From: CALBPI01 sp038531945
GTDB taxonomy: Bacteria > Pseudomonadota > Gammaproteobacteria > Steroidobacterales > Woeseiaceae
Direction: 5' to 3'
Assembly (NCBI GenBank): GCA_038531945.1
Contig: JBCBBH010000002.1
Span: 682,001 to 746,000, forward strand
Length of the DNA: 64,000 nucleotides
Shown here: positions 16,567-24,788 of the stretch, piece by piece
How positions within the stretch are numbered: the first letter of the stretch is position 1
Layout of the letters: each line of letters begins with the position of its first letter
The notes under the pieces: generated by a model
What the model saw: only the letters and a program-made list of their open reading frames with translations
Database searches by the model: none
What the model was told of the DNA's origin: nothing
Program-made: the position numbers and the translations under genes

Positions 16567-18069
16567 ATGTCAGACGAAAACACTGTGGATGAAAACAAAC
16601 TGATCGCGGAGCGGCGGAACAAGCTCAACCAGCTTCGCGACAACGGTGTCGCTTATCCCAACGATATAGAAAGAAAGGATCTCGCTCGCGACGTTCTGGC
16701 GCGCTTTGACGAGCACGATAGCGAGAGTCTTGAATCTACGCCTGTACGAGTTTCGATCGCTGGACGTATGCTCGTGAAGCGCGTCATGGGCAAGGCGAGT
16801 TTCGCCAAGCTTTCGGATCGGAGTGGTGCGCTGCAGATCTACGTTCAGCGAGATTCACTCGCCGAAGGTGTATACGCTGATTTCAAAACCTGGGATATCG
16901 GAGACATTGTCGCCGCAGAGGGCGAGTTGTTCCGCACGCGAACGAACGAGCTCACCGTCAAGGTTGATGCCATACGGTTGGTGACCAAGTGTCTCAGGCC
17001 ACTGCCAGAGAAATGGCATGGCCTCGCTGACAAGGAGACACGCTACCGTCAACGCTACGTTGATCTGATCATCAACGAGGAAAGTCGTGCGATTTTCCAG
17101 GCCCGTACTCGAGTAGTGGCATATATACGCGCCTTTCTCGAGGCACGGGATTTCATGGAAGTCGAAACGCCGATGATGCAAACCACGCCTGGCGGTGCGG
17201 TCGCGAGGCCGTTCATCACGCATCACAACGCGCTGGATATGGACTTGTACTTGCGCGTTGCACCCGAGTTGAATTTGAAACGGTTGTTGGTTGGCGGTTT
17301 CGAGCGTGTCTTCGAGATCAATCGCAATTTTCGCAATGAAGGTCTTTCGACGCAGCATAATCCCGAGTTCACGATGTTGGAGCTGTATCAGGCGTACGCG
17401 AATTATGAACACCTGATCGAACTGCTGGAGACGCTGATGCGCGGGATAGCCGAATCCCTGACCGGCGGCACGACACTTTCATGGCAGAGCGAATCGGTCG
17501 ATCTCGGCGGTCCGTTTGCACGGATGTCGATCGAGGACAGTTTGCGCGGGGCTGTTCGCGACTTTGATGATGCTCGGATACGCGATCGCGACTACCTTGC
17601 GGGCATCGCCGATAAGCTCGGCATCACAGTGAGCGATTCCTGGGGAGCCGGAAAGCTGCAACTGGAGCTTTTCGAGAAGTTGGTTGAACCGAACCTGCGA
17701 CAACCGACGTTCATGACCGGCTATCCCGCGGAAGTGTCGCCGCTATCGCGCGCGAACGACAACGATCCGTTCTTGACCGATCGCTTCGAGTTGTTCATTT
17801 GTGGTCGTGAGATTGCGAACGGTTTCTCAGAACTCAATGATCCAGAAGACCAGGCGGCGCGTTTTCAGGCGCAAGTCGATGCGCGTGGCGCCGGCGACGA
17901 TGAAGCCATGCATTTCGACAGCGACTACATTCGAGCGCTCGAGTACGGCATGCCGCCAGCGGCAGGCCTCGGCGTCGGCATCGATCGTTTGGTTATGTTG
18001 ATGACCGACAGTGGGTCGATTCGGGATGTGCTGCTGTTCCCGCACATGCGACCGGAGGCGGTGGACTGA
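16567..18069 (+). CDS. lysS: Lysyl-tRNA synthetase, class II
   Basis: Charges tRNA(Lys). An N-terminal OB-fold anticodon-binding domain (VSIAGRMLVKRVMGKASF) precedes the class II core with motif 1 (FMEVETPMMQ), motif 2 (EINRNFRNEG) and motif 3 (GLGVGIDRLVML). It has 500 residues, against 505 in E. coli LysS. It starts two bases after the prfB stop, as in many gammaproteobacteria, and ends eight bases before the convergent ygfZ gene. Confidence 0.98.
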   Translation: MSDENTVDENKLIAERRNKLNQLRDNGVAYPNDIERKDLARDVLARFDEHDSESLESTPVRVSIAGRMLVKRVMGKASFAKLSDRSGALQIYVQRDSLAEGVYADFKTWDIGDIVAAEGELFRTRTNELTVKVDAIRLVTKCLRPLPEKWHGLADKETRYRQRYVDLIINEESRAIFQARTRVVAYIRAFLEARDFMEVETPMMQTTPGGAVARPFITHHNALDMDLYLRVAPELNLKRLLVGGFERVFEINRNFRNEGLSTQHNPEFTMLELYQAYANYEHLIELLETLMRGIAESLTGGTTLSWQSESVDLGGPFARMSIEDSLRGAVRDFDDARIRDRDYLAGIADKLGITVSDSWGAGKLQLELFEKLVEPNLRQPTFMTGYPAEVSPLSRANDNDPFLTDRFELFICGREIANGFSELNDPEDQAARFQAQVDARGAGDDEAMHFDSDYIRALEYGMPPAAGLGVGIDRLVMLMTDSGSIRDVLLFPHMRPEAVD

Positions 18070-18077
18070 GTCCCGCG

Positions 18078-18899
18078 TCAGTCAATAAAGCTCACAGATC
18101 GATCGTCGTCGAGCCTCAGGCGGTCAGCGTGGCTCATCTCACCACACACTGCCGCAATTGTAGTGGTCGCTGACGCGACGACCGTGCCTGCCTTGCGTCC
18201 GTCGATCGTGATCGACTGTCCCGCGGCGACAGGCTTGCCTGTGCGATCGACCAATCGGAGCAATCGCGCCCGCCGCTTCACTTTCCCGAGATGCTCCGTC
18301 CTCGCCACAATTTCCTGGCCGGTGTAGCAACCTTTGGTGAAGCTGATTGCGCCGATTTTGTCCAGGTTCAGCATGTGGGGCGTGAATTGCCCGCTGCTGG
18401 CAATCGGCAAGTCCAGGATGCCAGCAACCAATCTCAATTTGCGCCAGCGCGACTCCTCAACGCCCGTGCGCTGTTCGACGTCTTCCGCGGCGACGATCTG
18501 CTCATGCATCACGCCGATTCGCCAGCCATTACCTTCCTTGCGCCAAAGTGCGATTTGATGCCCGGTATGGCGAGCCAGTGCGGGCACGACCGCGAGTTCA
18601 TCGGCGACGTCGAACTGCACGTCCGAGCGAAGACGATAGCGGCTGAGGTGATCGATCAGTGGTTGCGCAAGTTCATGATGTACCAACATCAGGATTTCGT
18701 CAGGTAGCCAAACCAGCGTCATGGTTGCGATAACTCTGCCTTTGGGGTCGCAACACCCGGCCGGCAGTGCCGGAGACGCCTCATTGAGGCGAGCGATATC
18801 CTGCGTGAGCTGTCCCTGCAAAAATGAGACTCGATCAGTTCCGGTGCAACGCAGTACGCTGAGCCAGCGGGTGCTGACCGTCTCGTTAAGTGTGCTCAT
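18078..18899 (-). CDS. ygfZ: tRNA-modifying/folate-binding protein YgfZ
   Basis: Folate-dependent helper for repair or assembly of certain Fe-S enzymes; related to GcvT aminomethyltransferase. The hallmark KGCYTGQEIVART is at about two thirds of the protein, and FLQGQLTQDI is the N-terminal substrate-cleft motif. ATG 18899 gives 273 residues; an earlier in-frame start at 19010 would overlap the divergent SDHAF4 gene's upstream region and adds unlikely sequence. Placed back-to-back with the sdh cluster, whose SdhB is an Fe-S protein. Confidence 0.93.
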   Translation of the reverse strand: MSTLNETVSTRWLSVLRCTGTDRVSFLQGQLTQDIARLNEASPALPAGCCDPKGRVIATMTLVWLPDEILMLVHHELAQPLIDHLSRYRLRSDVQFDVADELAVVPALARHTGHQIALWRKEGNGWRIGVMHEQIVAAEDVEQRTGVEESRWRKLRLVAGILDLPIASSGQFTPHMLNLDKIGAISFTKGCYTGQEIVARTEHLGKVKRRARLLRLVDRTGKPVAAGQSITIDGRKAGTVVASATTTIAAVCGEMSHADRLRLDDDRSVSFID

Positions 18900-19020
18900 T
18901 CTGTTTTGCGAATCCCTGTCTCCCCCAAGCGATATTTTGAGCCGGTGACGAGCTGCTGTCGAGTCTCTGTTGACGGCGTTGCTGCTGCGTCGGATGCGGG
19001 CCTCTGGCATAATTGGGAAG

Positions 19021-19227
19021 ATGAAGACGAACCTACCTGATACGACTCAAGTAGCCAGCGATTCGAGCGAGCAAGGAACGACGGATCAAGCTGCAAAGCC
19101 TAAGACGTGGACGCCAGAAGCGGACCGCAAGAAACCTTCTCGACCGAAGGAAATTGGTGGTCGCGAAGGCCCGGAGCCGACGCGCTACGGTGACTGGGAA
19201 AAAAACGGTCGTTGCATCGATTTTTGA
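19021..19227 (+). CDS. DUF1674 protein, succinate dehydrogenase assembly factor 4-like
   Basis: A 68-residue protein with a polar N-terminus and the conserved DUF1674 end: KEIGGREGPEPTRYGDWEKNG then RCIDF. In mitochondria SDHAF4 binds the flavinated SdhA and protects it before assembly. The gene lies 59 bases before sdhC, on the same strand, which strongly suggests the same role. Members are common in Alphaproteobacteria and less so in gammaproteobacteria (general knowledge). The start ATG is preceded by GGGAAG at short spacing. Confidence 0.87.
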   Translation: MKTNLPDTTQVASDSSEQGTTDQAAKPKTWTPEADRKKPSRPKEIGGREGPEPTRYGDWEKNGRCIDF

Positions 19228-19286
19228 GCCGCGCTGAATTGGGGAAAGCCGTCCAGCGCGCTTATTGGGACAACCGAAAAAACTGA

Positions 19287-19667
19287 ATGAATACCAAGAC
19301 GAGACCTTTGTCGCCGCACTTGTCGGCCTACAGATTCCGCATCACGTCAACGCTGTCGATATTGCACCGCATGACAGGCGTTGCGCTCAGCGCGGGCACC
19401 TTGCTGTTTGCAATTTGGCTAATCAGCGTGGCGTCCGGGGCAGAAAGTTACTCCAGCTTTGCCAGCTTCATCGGGTCGTGGCTCGGCGCAGTGATTATCG
19501 CCGGCTTCGCTTTCGCGTTCTTTTATCACCTGTCGAACGGAATACGGCACTTGTTTTGGGATGCCGGCAAAGGCTTCGAAATCGAGCAAGCGCAGGCATC
19601 GGGCTGGACCGTTGTGGCGGTGAGCGCTATCGCGACTGTGCTTACACTGCTGTCGATCTGGGTGTAG
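19287..19667 (+). CDS. sdhC: Succinate dehydrogenase cytochrome b556 subunit
   Basis: Membrane anchor subunit of complex II, contributing to the haem b and ubiquinone sites. The N-terminal motif RPLSPHLSAYRF with SILHRMTG, and FFYHLSNGIRHLFWD with the haem-ligand region, are diagnostic. It has 126 residues and three hydrophobic spans. It is the first of sdhCDAB, ten bases before sdhD. Confidence 0.96.
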   Translation: MNTKTRPLSPHLSAYRFRITSTLSILHRMTGVALSAGTLLFAIWLISVASGAESYSSFASFIGSWLGAVIIAGFAFAFFYHLSNGIRHLFWDAGKGFEIEQAQASGWTVVAVSAIATVLTLLSIWV

Positions 19668-19677
19668 GAGTAGCGCC

Positions 19678-20055
19678 ATGAGCTTGAAATCGCCAATTGG
19701 CCGCGTACTGGGACTGGGATCTGCCAAAGAGGGTACCGAGCACTGGTGGCATCAGCGTCTGACCGCAGTAGCGATGGTGCCACTGACGCTCTGGTTTGTA
19801 GTATCGATGATCCGACTACCGGATTATGGATTTGCCACGATGCAGGCGTTTGTCGCCGCACCGGTCAATGCAGTCTTGTTGTTGTTGCTTAGCGGCACAC
19901 TGCTGTTTCATTCAGCGCTCGGGACTCAAGTTGTGATCGAGGACTATCTGCACGGCGGAAGCAAGCTCGTGACATTGGTCGCGACGCGATTCGCGTACGT
20001 GGCTCTGGCCGTGGCGACCAGCTTCGCCATTTTGAAAATTTCGTTAGGAAGTTGA
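19678..20055 (+). CDS. sdhD: Succinate dehydrogenase membrane anchor subunit
   Basis: Second membrane anchor of complex II. Three hydrophobic spans are visible in 125 residues. HWWHQRLTAVAMVPL and HSALGTQVVIEDYLH match the SdhD pattern with the haem/quinone region in the second. It is closely spaced with sdhC (10 bases) and sdhA (3 bases), consistent with one transcript. Confidence 0.94.
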   Translation: MSLKSPIGRVLGLGSAKEGTEHWWHQRLTAVAMVPLTLWFVVSMIRLPDYGFATMQAFVAAPVNAVLLLLLSGTLLFHSALGTQVVIEDYLHGGSKLVTLVATRFAYVALAVATSFAILKISLGS

Positions 20056-20058
20056 TGC

Positions 20059-21846
20059 ATGACGTCTGACTACACGTTCAAAGACCACACCTACGATGTC
20101 ATCGTCGTCGGAGCCGGCGGGGCGGGATTGCGCGCGACGTTCGGCCTCGCCGAGGCCGGGTTCACGACTGCGTGCATCACCAAGGTGTTTCCTACGCGCA
20201 GCCATACGGTCGCCGCGCAAGGCGGCATCAGTGCTGCCCTTGGCAACATGGGTGAGGACGACTGGCGTTGGCACATGTACGACACGGTCAAGGGGGCGGA
20301 CTGGTTAGGCGACCAGGATGCGATCGAGTACATGTGCAAGGAAGCCCCGAAAGCCATCGTTGAGTTGGAACATTACGGGGTGCCTTTCTCTCGGACCGAA
20401 GAGGGCAAGATCTACCAACGTCCTTTCGGTGGCATGACGACGCATTTTGGTGAGGGCACTGCGCAGAGGACGTGCGCCGCCGCGGACCGAACCGGTCACG
20501 CTATGCTACACACGCTGTACCAGCAGTCACTGAAGCATGACGCTGAGTTTTTCATTGAGTACTTTGCCATCGATCTGATCATGGTTGATGGCGAGTGCCG
20601 TGGCGTGGTGGCGTTGAATCTGGCGGACGGCACACTGCACCGCTTCCGGGCAGCCAAGGTCATTCTGGCGACCGGCGGTTATGGGCGCGCGTATTTCTCC
20701 TGTACCTCGGCGCACACTTGTACTGGCGATGGCGGTGGCATGGTCGCGCGAGCTGGCCTTGCTTTGCAGGACATGGAGTTTGTGCAATTCCACCCGACAG
20801 GAATCTACGGCGCTGGATGTCTTATCACTGAGGGTTCGCGCGGCGAAGGCGGCTACCTCACGAACTCGGAGGGCGAACGCTTCATGGAGCGTTACGCGCC
20901 CAACGCAAAAGACTTGGCGTCACGAGATGTTGTCAGTCGCGCCATGACGATCGAGATCCAGGAAGGTCGAGGTGTCGGCGCGGACAAAGACCACATTTTC
21001 CTGCACCTTGAACACCTGGGCCCTGAGGTGATCGATGAACGACTTCCAGGAATTGCGGAAACCGCGCGGATCTTTGCGGGCGTTGATGTCAACAAAGACC
21101 CGATCCCGGTTTTGCCGACAGTCCACTACAACATGGGTGGCATTCCGACAGACTATCGCGGGCAGGTCGTGACGCTTAAGGATGGAAACCCGGAGCACGT
21201 CGTGCCAGGTCTTATGGCAATCGGTGAAGCCGGGTGTGTGTCCGTCCATGGCGCCAATCGCCTGGGTTCAAACTCATTGCTGGATCTCGTCGTCTTCGGG
21301 CGCGGCGCGGCGCAATTCTGTGCAGACACCATGCGTGCCGGCGAGGCGCAGCCACAATTGCCAGCGGATGCCGGCGACTACGCAGTGGCTCGCCTTGACA
21401 AGCTGCGTCATGCCGACGGCAGTCGCGGCACCGCGGAAATTCGACTGGAAATGCAAAAAACCATGCAGCAGCATGCGGCGGTTTTCCGTACCGAGTCGTT
21501 GTTGCAAGAAGGCATCGACAAGCTAAAGGCAACCGCTGCGAGCATTGCGGATGTCAAAGTCGCCGATCGCTCGCTGATCTGGAACACAGATCTTGTCGAG
21601 ACCCTCGAGCTGGAAAACCTCATGATCAACGCGATGGCGACTATTCGCTCGGCGGAGAATCGTCACGAAAGTCGTGGTGCTCAAGCTCGCGAAGACTACC
21701 CGGATCGAGACGATGAAAACTGGATGAAGCACACGCTGTCCTGGATCGATCGGGACTACGATATCAGTATCGATTATCGGCCTGTGCACACGGCAACCTT
21801 GACCGATGAAGTTGAGGCGATTCCACCGAAAGCGAGGACCTACTAG
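20059..21846 (+). CDS. sdhA: Succinate dehydrogenase flavoprotein subunit
   Basis: Oxidises succinate to fumarate with covalently bound FAD on the cytoplasmic face. The FAD-binding GAGGAGLRAT is at about residues 19-28, and the covalent-FAD histidine is in RSHTVAAQGG. Substrate-site segments HPTGIYGAGCL and ANRLGSNSLLDL are present. It has 595 residues (E. coli 588). Two flavinylation/assembly helpers, SdhE and the SDHAF4-like protein, flank the operon. Confidence 0.98.
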   Translation: MTSDYTFKDHTYDVIVVGAGGAGLRATFGLAEAGFTTACITKVFPTRSHTVAAQGGISAALGNMGEDDWRWHMYDTVKGADWLGDQDAIEYMCKEAPKAIVELEHYGVPFSRTEEGKIYQRPFGGMTTHFGEGTAQRTCAAADRTGHAMLHTLYQQSLKHDAEFFIEYFAIDLIMVDGECRGVVALNLADGTLHRFRAAKVILATGGYGRAYFSCTSAHTCTGDGGGMVARAGLALQDMEFVQFHPTGIYGAGCLITEGSRGEGGYLTNSEGERFMERYAPNAKDLASRDVVSRAMTIEIQEGRGVGADKDHIFLHLEHLGPEVIDERLPGIAETARIFAGVDVNKDPIPVLPTVHYNMGGIPTDYRGQVVTLKDGNPEHVVPGLMAIGEAGCVSVHGANRLGSNSLLDLVVFGRGAAQFCADTMRAGEAQPQLPADAGDYAVARLDKLRHADGSRGTAEIRLEMQKTMQQHAAVFRTESLLQEGIDKLKATAASIADVKVADRSLIWNTDLVETLELENLMINAMATIRSAENRHESRGAQAREDYPDRDDENWMKHTLSWIDRDYDISIDYRPVHTATLTDEVEAIPPKARTY

Positions 21847-21876
21847 CCGCGACCTGGCTTTGCTGAGGAAAACCAA

Positions 21877-22659
21877 ATGGCAGAATTTCGACTTCCCAAA
21901 AACAGCCGACCGACCAAGGGGCGCCATTTTCCTGCCCCGGAAGGTGCGACTAACACGCGTCGGTATGTCGTGTATCGCTACGATCCGGATAACGACACCG
22001 CACCACGCATGGATACCTACGACGTCGACAGCGACACCTGCGGTCCGATGGTTCTGGATGCGTTGATCAAGATCAAGAACGAGATCGACCCAACCTTGAC
22101 TTTCCGGCGGTCCTGTCGCGAGGGCATCTGCGGTTCGTGTGCGATGAACATCGATGGTGGCAATACGCTCGCCTGCATCAAGTCCGCCGAGGACATCGGT
22201 GACGAGGTCCGAATCTATCCGTTGCCGCACATGCCGGTCATCAAGGATCTGGTGCCGGATCTCACGAATTTTTACGCGCAATACGCGTCGATCAAACCCT
22301 GGCTGCAGTCCAAAACACCACCGCCCCCGGACACGGAGCGGTTGCAGACCAAGGAAGATCAGGAACTGATCAATGAGCCCTCTGCATGCATTCTCTGCGC
22401 ATGTTGCTCGACGAGTTGCCCGAGCTACTGGTGGAATAGTGATCGGTATCTCGGGCCTGCGGCACTACTGGCGTCGTATCGTTGGCTGGTGGACAGTCGT
22501 GACGACGCCACGGGGGAGCGGCTCGATCATCTGGAAGATCCGTTCCGCCTGTATCGCTGTCATACGATCATGAACTGCACTCAGACCTGTCCGAAAGGGC
22601 TCAACCCAGCAAAAGCAATCGCCGAGACTAAGAAAATGATGGCCAAGCGCCGTCATTGA
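21877..22659 (+). CDS. sdhB: Succinate dehydrogenase iron-sulfur subunit
   Basis: Carries electrons from FAD to quinone through three Fe-S clusters. The [2Fe-2S] ligands are in SCREGICGSCAMN and the following TLACI; [4Fe-4S] and [3Fe-4S] ligands are in CILCACCSTSCPSYWW and CTQTCPKGLNP. It has 260 residues, about 20 more than E. coli at the N-terminus. The ATG is 30 bases after sdhA, and sdhE begins 10 bases after it. Confidence 0.98.
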   Translation: MAEFRLPKNSRPTKGRHFPAPEGATNTRRYVVYRYDPDNDTAPRMDTYDVDSDTCGPMVLDALIKIKNEIDPTLTFRRSCREGICGSCAMNIDGGNTLACIKSAEDIGDEVRIYPLPHMPVIKDLVPDLTNFYAQYASIKPWLQSKTPPPPDTERLQTKEDQELINEPSACILCACCSTSCPSYWWNSDRYLGPAALLASYRWLVDSRDDATGERLDHLEDPFRLYRCHTIMNCTQTCPKGLNPAKAIAETKKMMAKRRH

Positions 22660-22669
22660 GTCATCTCGC

Positions 22670-22924
22670 ATGATTGAGAAGGCGCTGCGTTGGCGTTGTC
22701 GTCGAGGGATGAGGGAGTTGGATCAACTGTTGCTCGGTTATCTCGAGCTGCGCTATCCCTCGGCCGATTCGGTACAGCAAAACGCGTTTATCGAGTTGCT
22801 GGAAGCACAGGATCCGGTGATCTTTGGCTATTTGGTGAAAGGGGTTGTTCCCGAATCGCAGCCTACAGCCGACGTTGTCAGAGCCATTCTCGAATGTGCT
22901 GGTTCCCTACAAGTTCGCACGTGA
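22670..22924 (+). CDS. sdhE: FAD assembly factor SdhE
   Basis: Promotes covalent attachment of FAD to SdhA (the bacterial SDHAF2 homologue). The 84-residue protein has the signature RRGMRELDQLL, including the RGxxE needed for flavinylation in the family. It lies directly after sdhB, unlike E. coli where sdhE is remote from sdhCDAB. Its 3' end overlaps the next gene by about 29 bases. Confidence 0.95.
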   Translation: MIEKALRWRCRRGMRELDQLLLGYLELRYPSADSVQQNAFIELLEAQDPVIFGYLVKGVVPESQPTADVVRAILECAGSLQVRT

Positions 22925-23321
22925 GTTCTTCCTGGGGCTAGTCGCTCTGCTTCATTTGATACTCGGCACGTCGATGCTGGTTCACATTCCTGACCCATTG
23001 GCGAGGGCAGTTGGGCTGACACTTCTGTTCGTCATAGCGACGATCGAGAGCGTAATCGTCTGGCGTGAGTTGCCCCCACCGGATCAAGTCCGCATTCACG
23101 AAACGGATTGCACAGTGCGTTGGTGCGATGGGCACGCTCGCCTGATGCAGATCGCGGCCAAATCGTGGCTTGGGGACCGTTTTGGCTTTCTCGTGATTGA
23201 GGATCGAGGGATTACTCTGAGGATATTATTGCGTCGTTCCCAGAACGAAGTCGCATGGCATCGACTTGCCATGCACTGGCGCGCTAACAGTCGGCGTGAA
23301 AAAAACCAAAAAATAAAGTAG
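22896..23321 (+). CDS. YgfX-like inner membrane protein
   Basis: About 141 residues from GTG 22896. Two hydrophobic spans near the N-terminus (EFFLGLVALLHLILG and LTLLFVIATIESVIVW) precede a cytoplasmic basic domain with CTVRWCDGHARLM and ITLRILLRRSQNEVAW. The architecture and the position overlapping sdhE match E. coli ygfX, the partner of sdhE (formerly called a CptA toxin). Sequence similarity is weak, as usual for YgfX, so the call rests on architecture and context. The start is uncertain. Confidence 0.7.
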   Translation: MLVPYKFAREFFLGLVALLHLILGTSMLVHIPDPLARAVGLTLLFVIATIESVIVWRELPPPDQVRIHETDCTVRWCDGHARLMQIAAKSWLGDRFGFLVIEDRGITLRILLRRSQNEVAWHRLAMHWRANSRREKNQKIK

Positions 23322-23386
23322 AATCATGGGCTTAAATCTGTCCGACGTTTATGTTCACAAAATACTGGATATCGCGTGATTTCGGC

Positions 23387-23413
23387 GAACTTTTCGTCGG
23401 AACGTCAGTCACA
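23387..23413 (+). promoter_or_regulatory. Sigma-E-type promoter of rpoE
   Basis: GAACTT (23387-23392) is followed 16 bases later by TCACA (23409-23413), close to the envelope-stress sigma consensus GGAACTT-N16-TCnnA. It lies about 40 bases before the rpoE start, where an autoregulatory promoter is found in many gammaproteobacteria. No competing coding sequence covers the 130-base gap after the ygfX-like gene. Confidence 0.55.
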
Positions 23414-23454
23414 AGATTGAGTGGCGAATCCACGGAAGACAAGGGGTAGCCCAG

Positions 23455-24060
23455 ATGGGCTCAACATCAAACGATGGCCTGCTGGTCAAGCGGGTGCAGC
23501 AGGGCGACAACGGCGCGTTCGACGTGCTTGTGCTGAAGTACCAGCACAAGATCGTCAACCTGGTGTCGCGCTACATTCGCGACCCCGATGAGGCGTTGGA
23601 TGTTGCCCAGGATGCGTTCATCAAAGCCTATCGCGCGTTGCCGCGTTTTCGTGGCGACAGTGCCTTCTACACTTGGCTCTATCGAATTGCGGTGAATACC
23701 GCAAAAAACTATCTGGTCGCGGCGAAGCGCCGCCCAATGGACTATGACCTCGATTTGCAAGATCCGAACTACTACGAAGTGCACGAGCGATTGCGCAGCG
23801 AGGATACGCCCGAGGCAGTGGCCTTGAAAGACGAAATGCAAGAACGGATCGGAGATGCGATCAACGGTCTACCTGAGGATCTGAAAACGGCAATCGTACT
23901 ACGCGAGCTCGATGGCATGAGTTACGAGGAGATTGCCGAGGCTATGGAATGCCCGGTCGGGACGGTCCGGTCGCGAATTTTTCGTGCGCGAGAAGCAATT
24001 ACTAAAGGCATTGATGCGCTCGGCGATTTAACGCCGAAGGCGTCTCAGGTCGGGGCATAA
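23455..24060 (+). CDS. rpoE: Envelope stress sigma factor RpoE/AlgU
   Basis: ECF sigma factor that switches on outer-membrane stress genes. Region 2 has EALDVAQDAFIKAYRALP and region 4 has the helix-turn-helix MSYEEIAEAMECPVGTVR followed by RSRIFRARE. The 201 residues fit RpoE (191 in E. coli). It is the first gene of rpoE-rseA-rseB-rseC. The ATG is preceded by AAGGGG at suitable distance, and a sigma-E-like promoter lies upstream, indicating positive autoregulation. Confidence 0.97.
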   Translation: MGSTSNDGLLVKRVQQGDNGAFDVLVLKYQHKIVNLVSRYIRDPDEALDVAQDAFIKAYRALPRFRGDSAFYTWLYRIAVNTAKNYLVAAKRRPMDYDLDLQDPNYYEVHERLRSEDTPEAVALKDEMQERIGDAINGLPEDLKTAIVLRELDGMSYEEIAEAMECPVGTVRSRIFRAREAITKGIDALGDLTPKASQVGA

Positions 24061-24089
24061 CAAAACATGCGGACAATGGTGAATACACA

Positions 24090-24788
24090 ATGAACAGTGA
24101 GCTGCGACAACAAGTGTCGGCGTTTGTCGATGGGGAGTTGGGTAGCGATGAGGCGGAGCTTCTGGTGCGACGGCTCGCGAGAGACAGTGAACTGCGTGCG
24201 TACGCAGGCACGCTAATGGATGTCGGGAGACATATGCGCGGCGAGCGGTTGTCCGCGGACAACGGTTTTGCAGAGCGTATCCGCGTAGCGCTCGACGACT
24301 CAGCCTCACTGGAAGATGCAAACGTCGAAGATTATGCGGTCGCAGGATCCGCTCGATCGGCGAGTAGTGTTGTCAAGCGACAACCGAATCAGTGGTTGCA
24401 GGTGGCTGCCGGCGGGGCTCTCACGTTAGCCGTCGCCGTCGGTGCACTGAGTTGGATGAATCAACCGACCGATAATGGTGCCGCCGTTGCCGAGGGCCGG
24501 GTTGAGGTGCAGAACCGGGATGCTGCGGCCGAAGCTGGAGTGGACTATATCGTTCCGACTGAGGTTTCAGGCCCCGGTCTTGTGATTGCCGATACCGAAT
24601 TGGCCGCCTATTACCTGAATCATTCTCAGAGTCGTCGAACGCTCGCGCCTGGCGCGACCGCCATCACAATGCTCGAATCAGATTCTTCTGATATCGACCC
24701 TGAGCTGAGTGCCGAGGAAGAAGCCTTGTTGCCGCAGACAGAAAGGCGTCGCACGCGGATGCCGATTCAGGAGGCGGTCAGCCCGTGA
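24090..24788 (+). CDS. rseA: Anti-sigma-E factor RseA/MucA
   Basis: Inner-membrane inhibitor of RpoE, destroyed by regulated proteolysis under envelope stress. The N-terminal cytoplasmic domain (LRQQVSAFVDGELGSDEAE) binds the sigma factor. A single membrane span is at about residues 102-123, followed by a periplasmic domain of about 110 residues ending in a polar tail. It has 232 residues, slightly longer than E. coli RseA (216). Its stop overlaps the rseB GTG. Confidence 0.9.
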   Translation: MNSELRQQVSAFVDGELGSDEAELLVRRLARDSELRAYAGTLMDVGRHMRGERLSADNGFAERIRVALDDSASLEDANVEDYAVAGSARSASSVVKRQPNQWLQVAAGGALTLAVAVGALSWMNQPTDNGAAVAEGRVEVQNRDAAAEAGVDYIVPTEVSGPGLVIADTELAAYYLNHSQSRRTLAPGATAITMLESDSSDIDPELSAEEEALLPQTERRRTRMPIQEAVSP

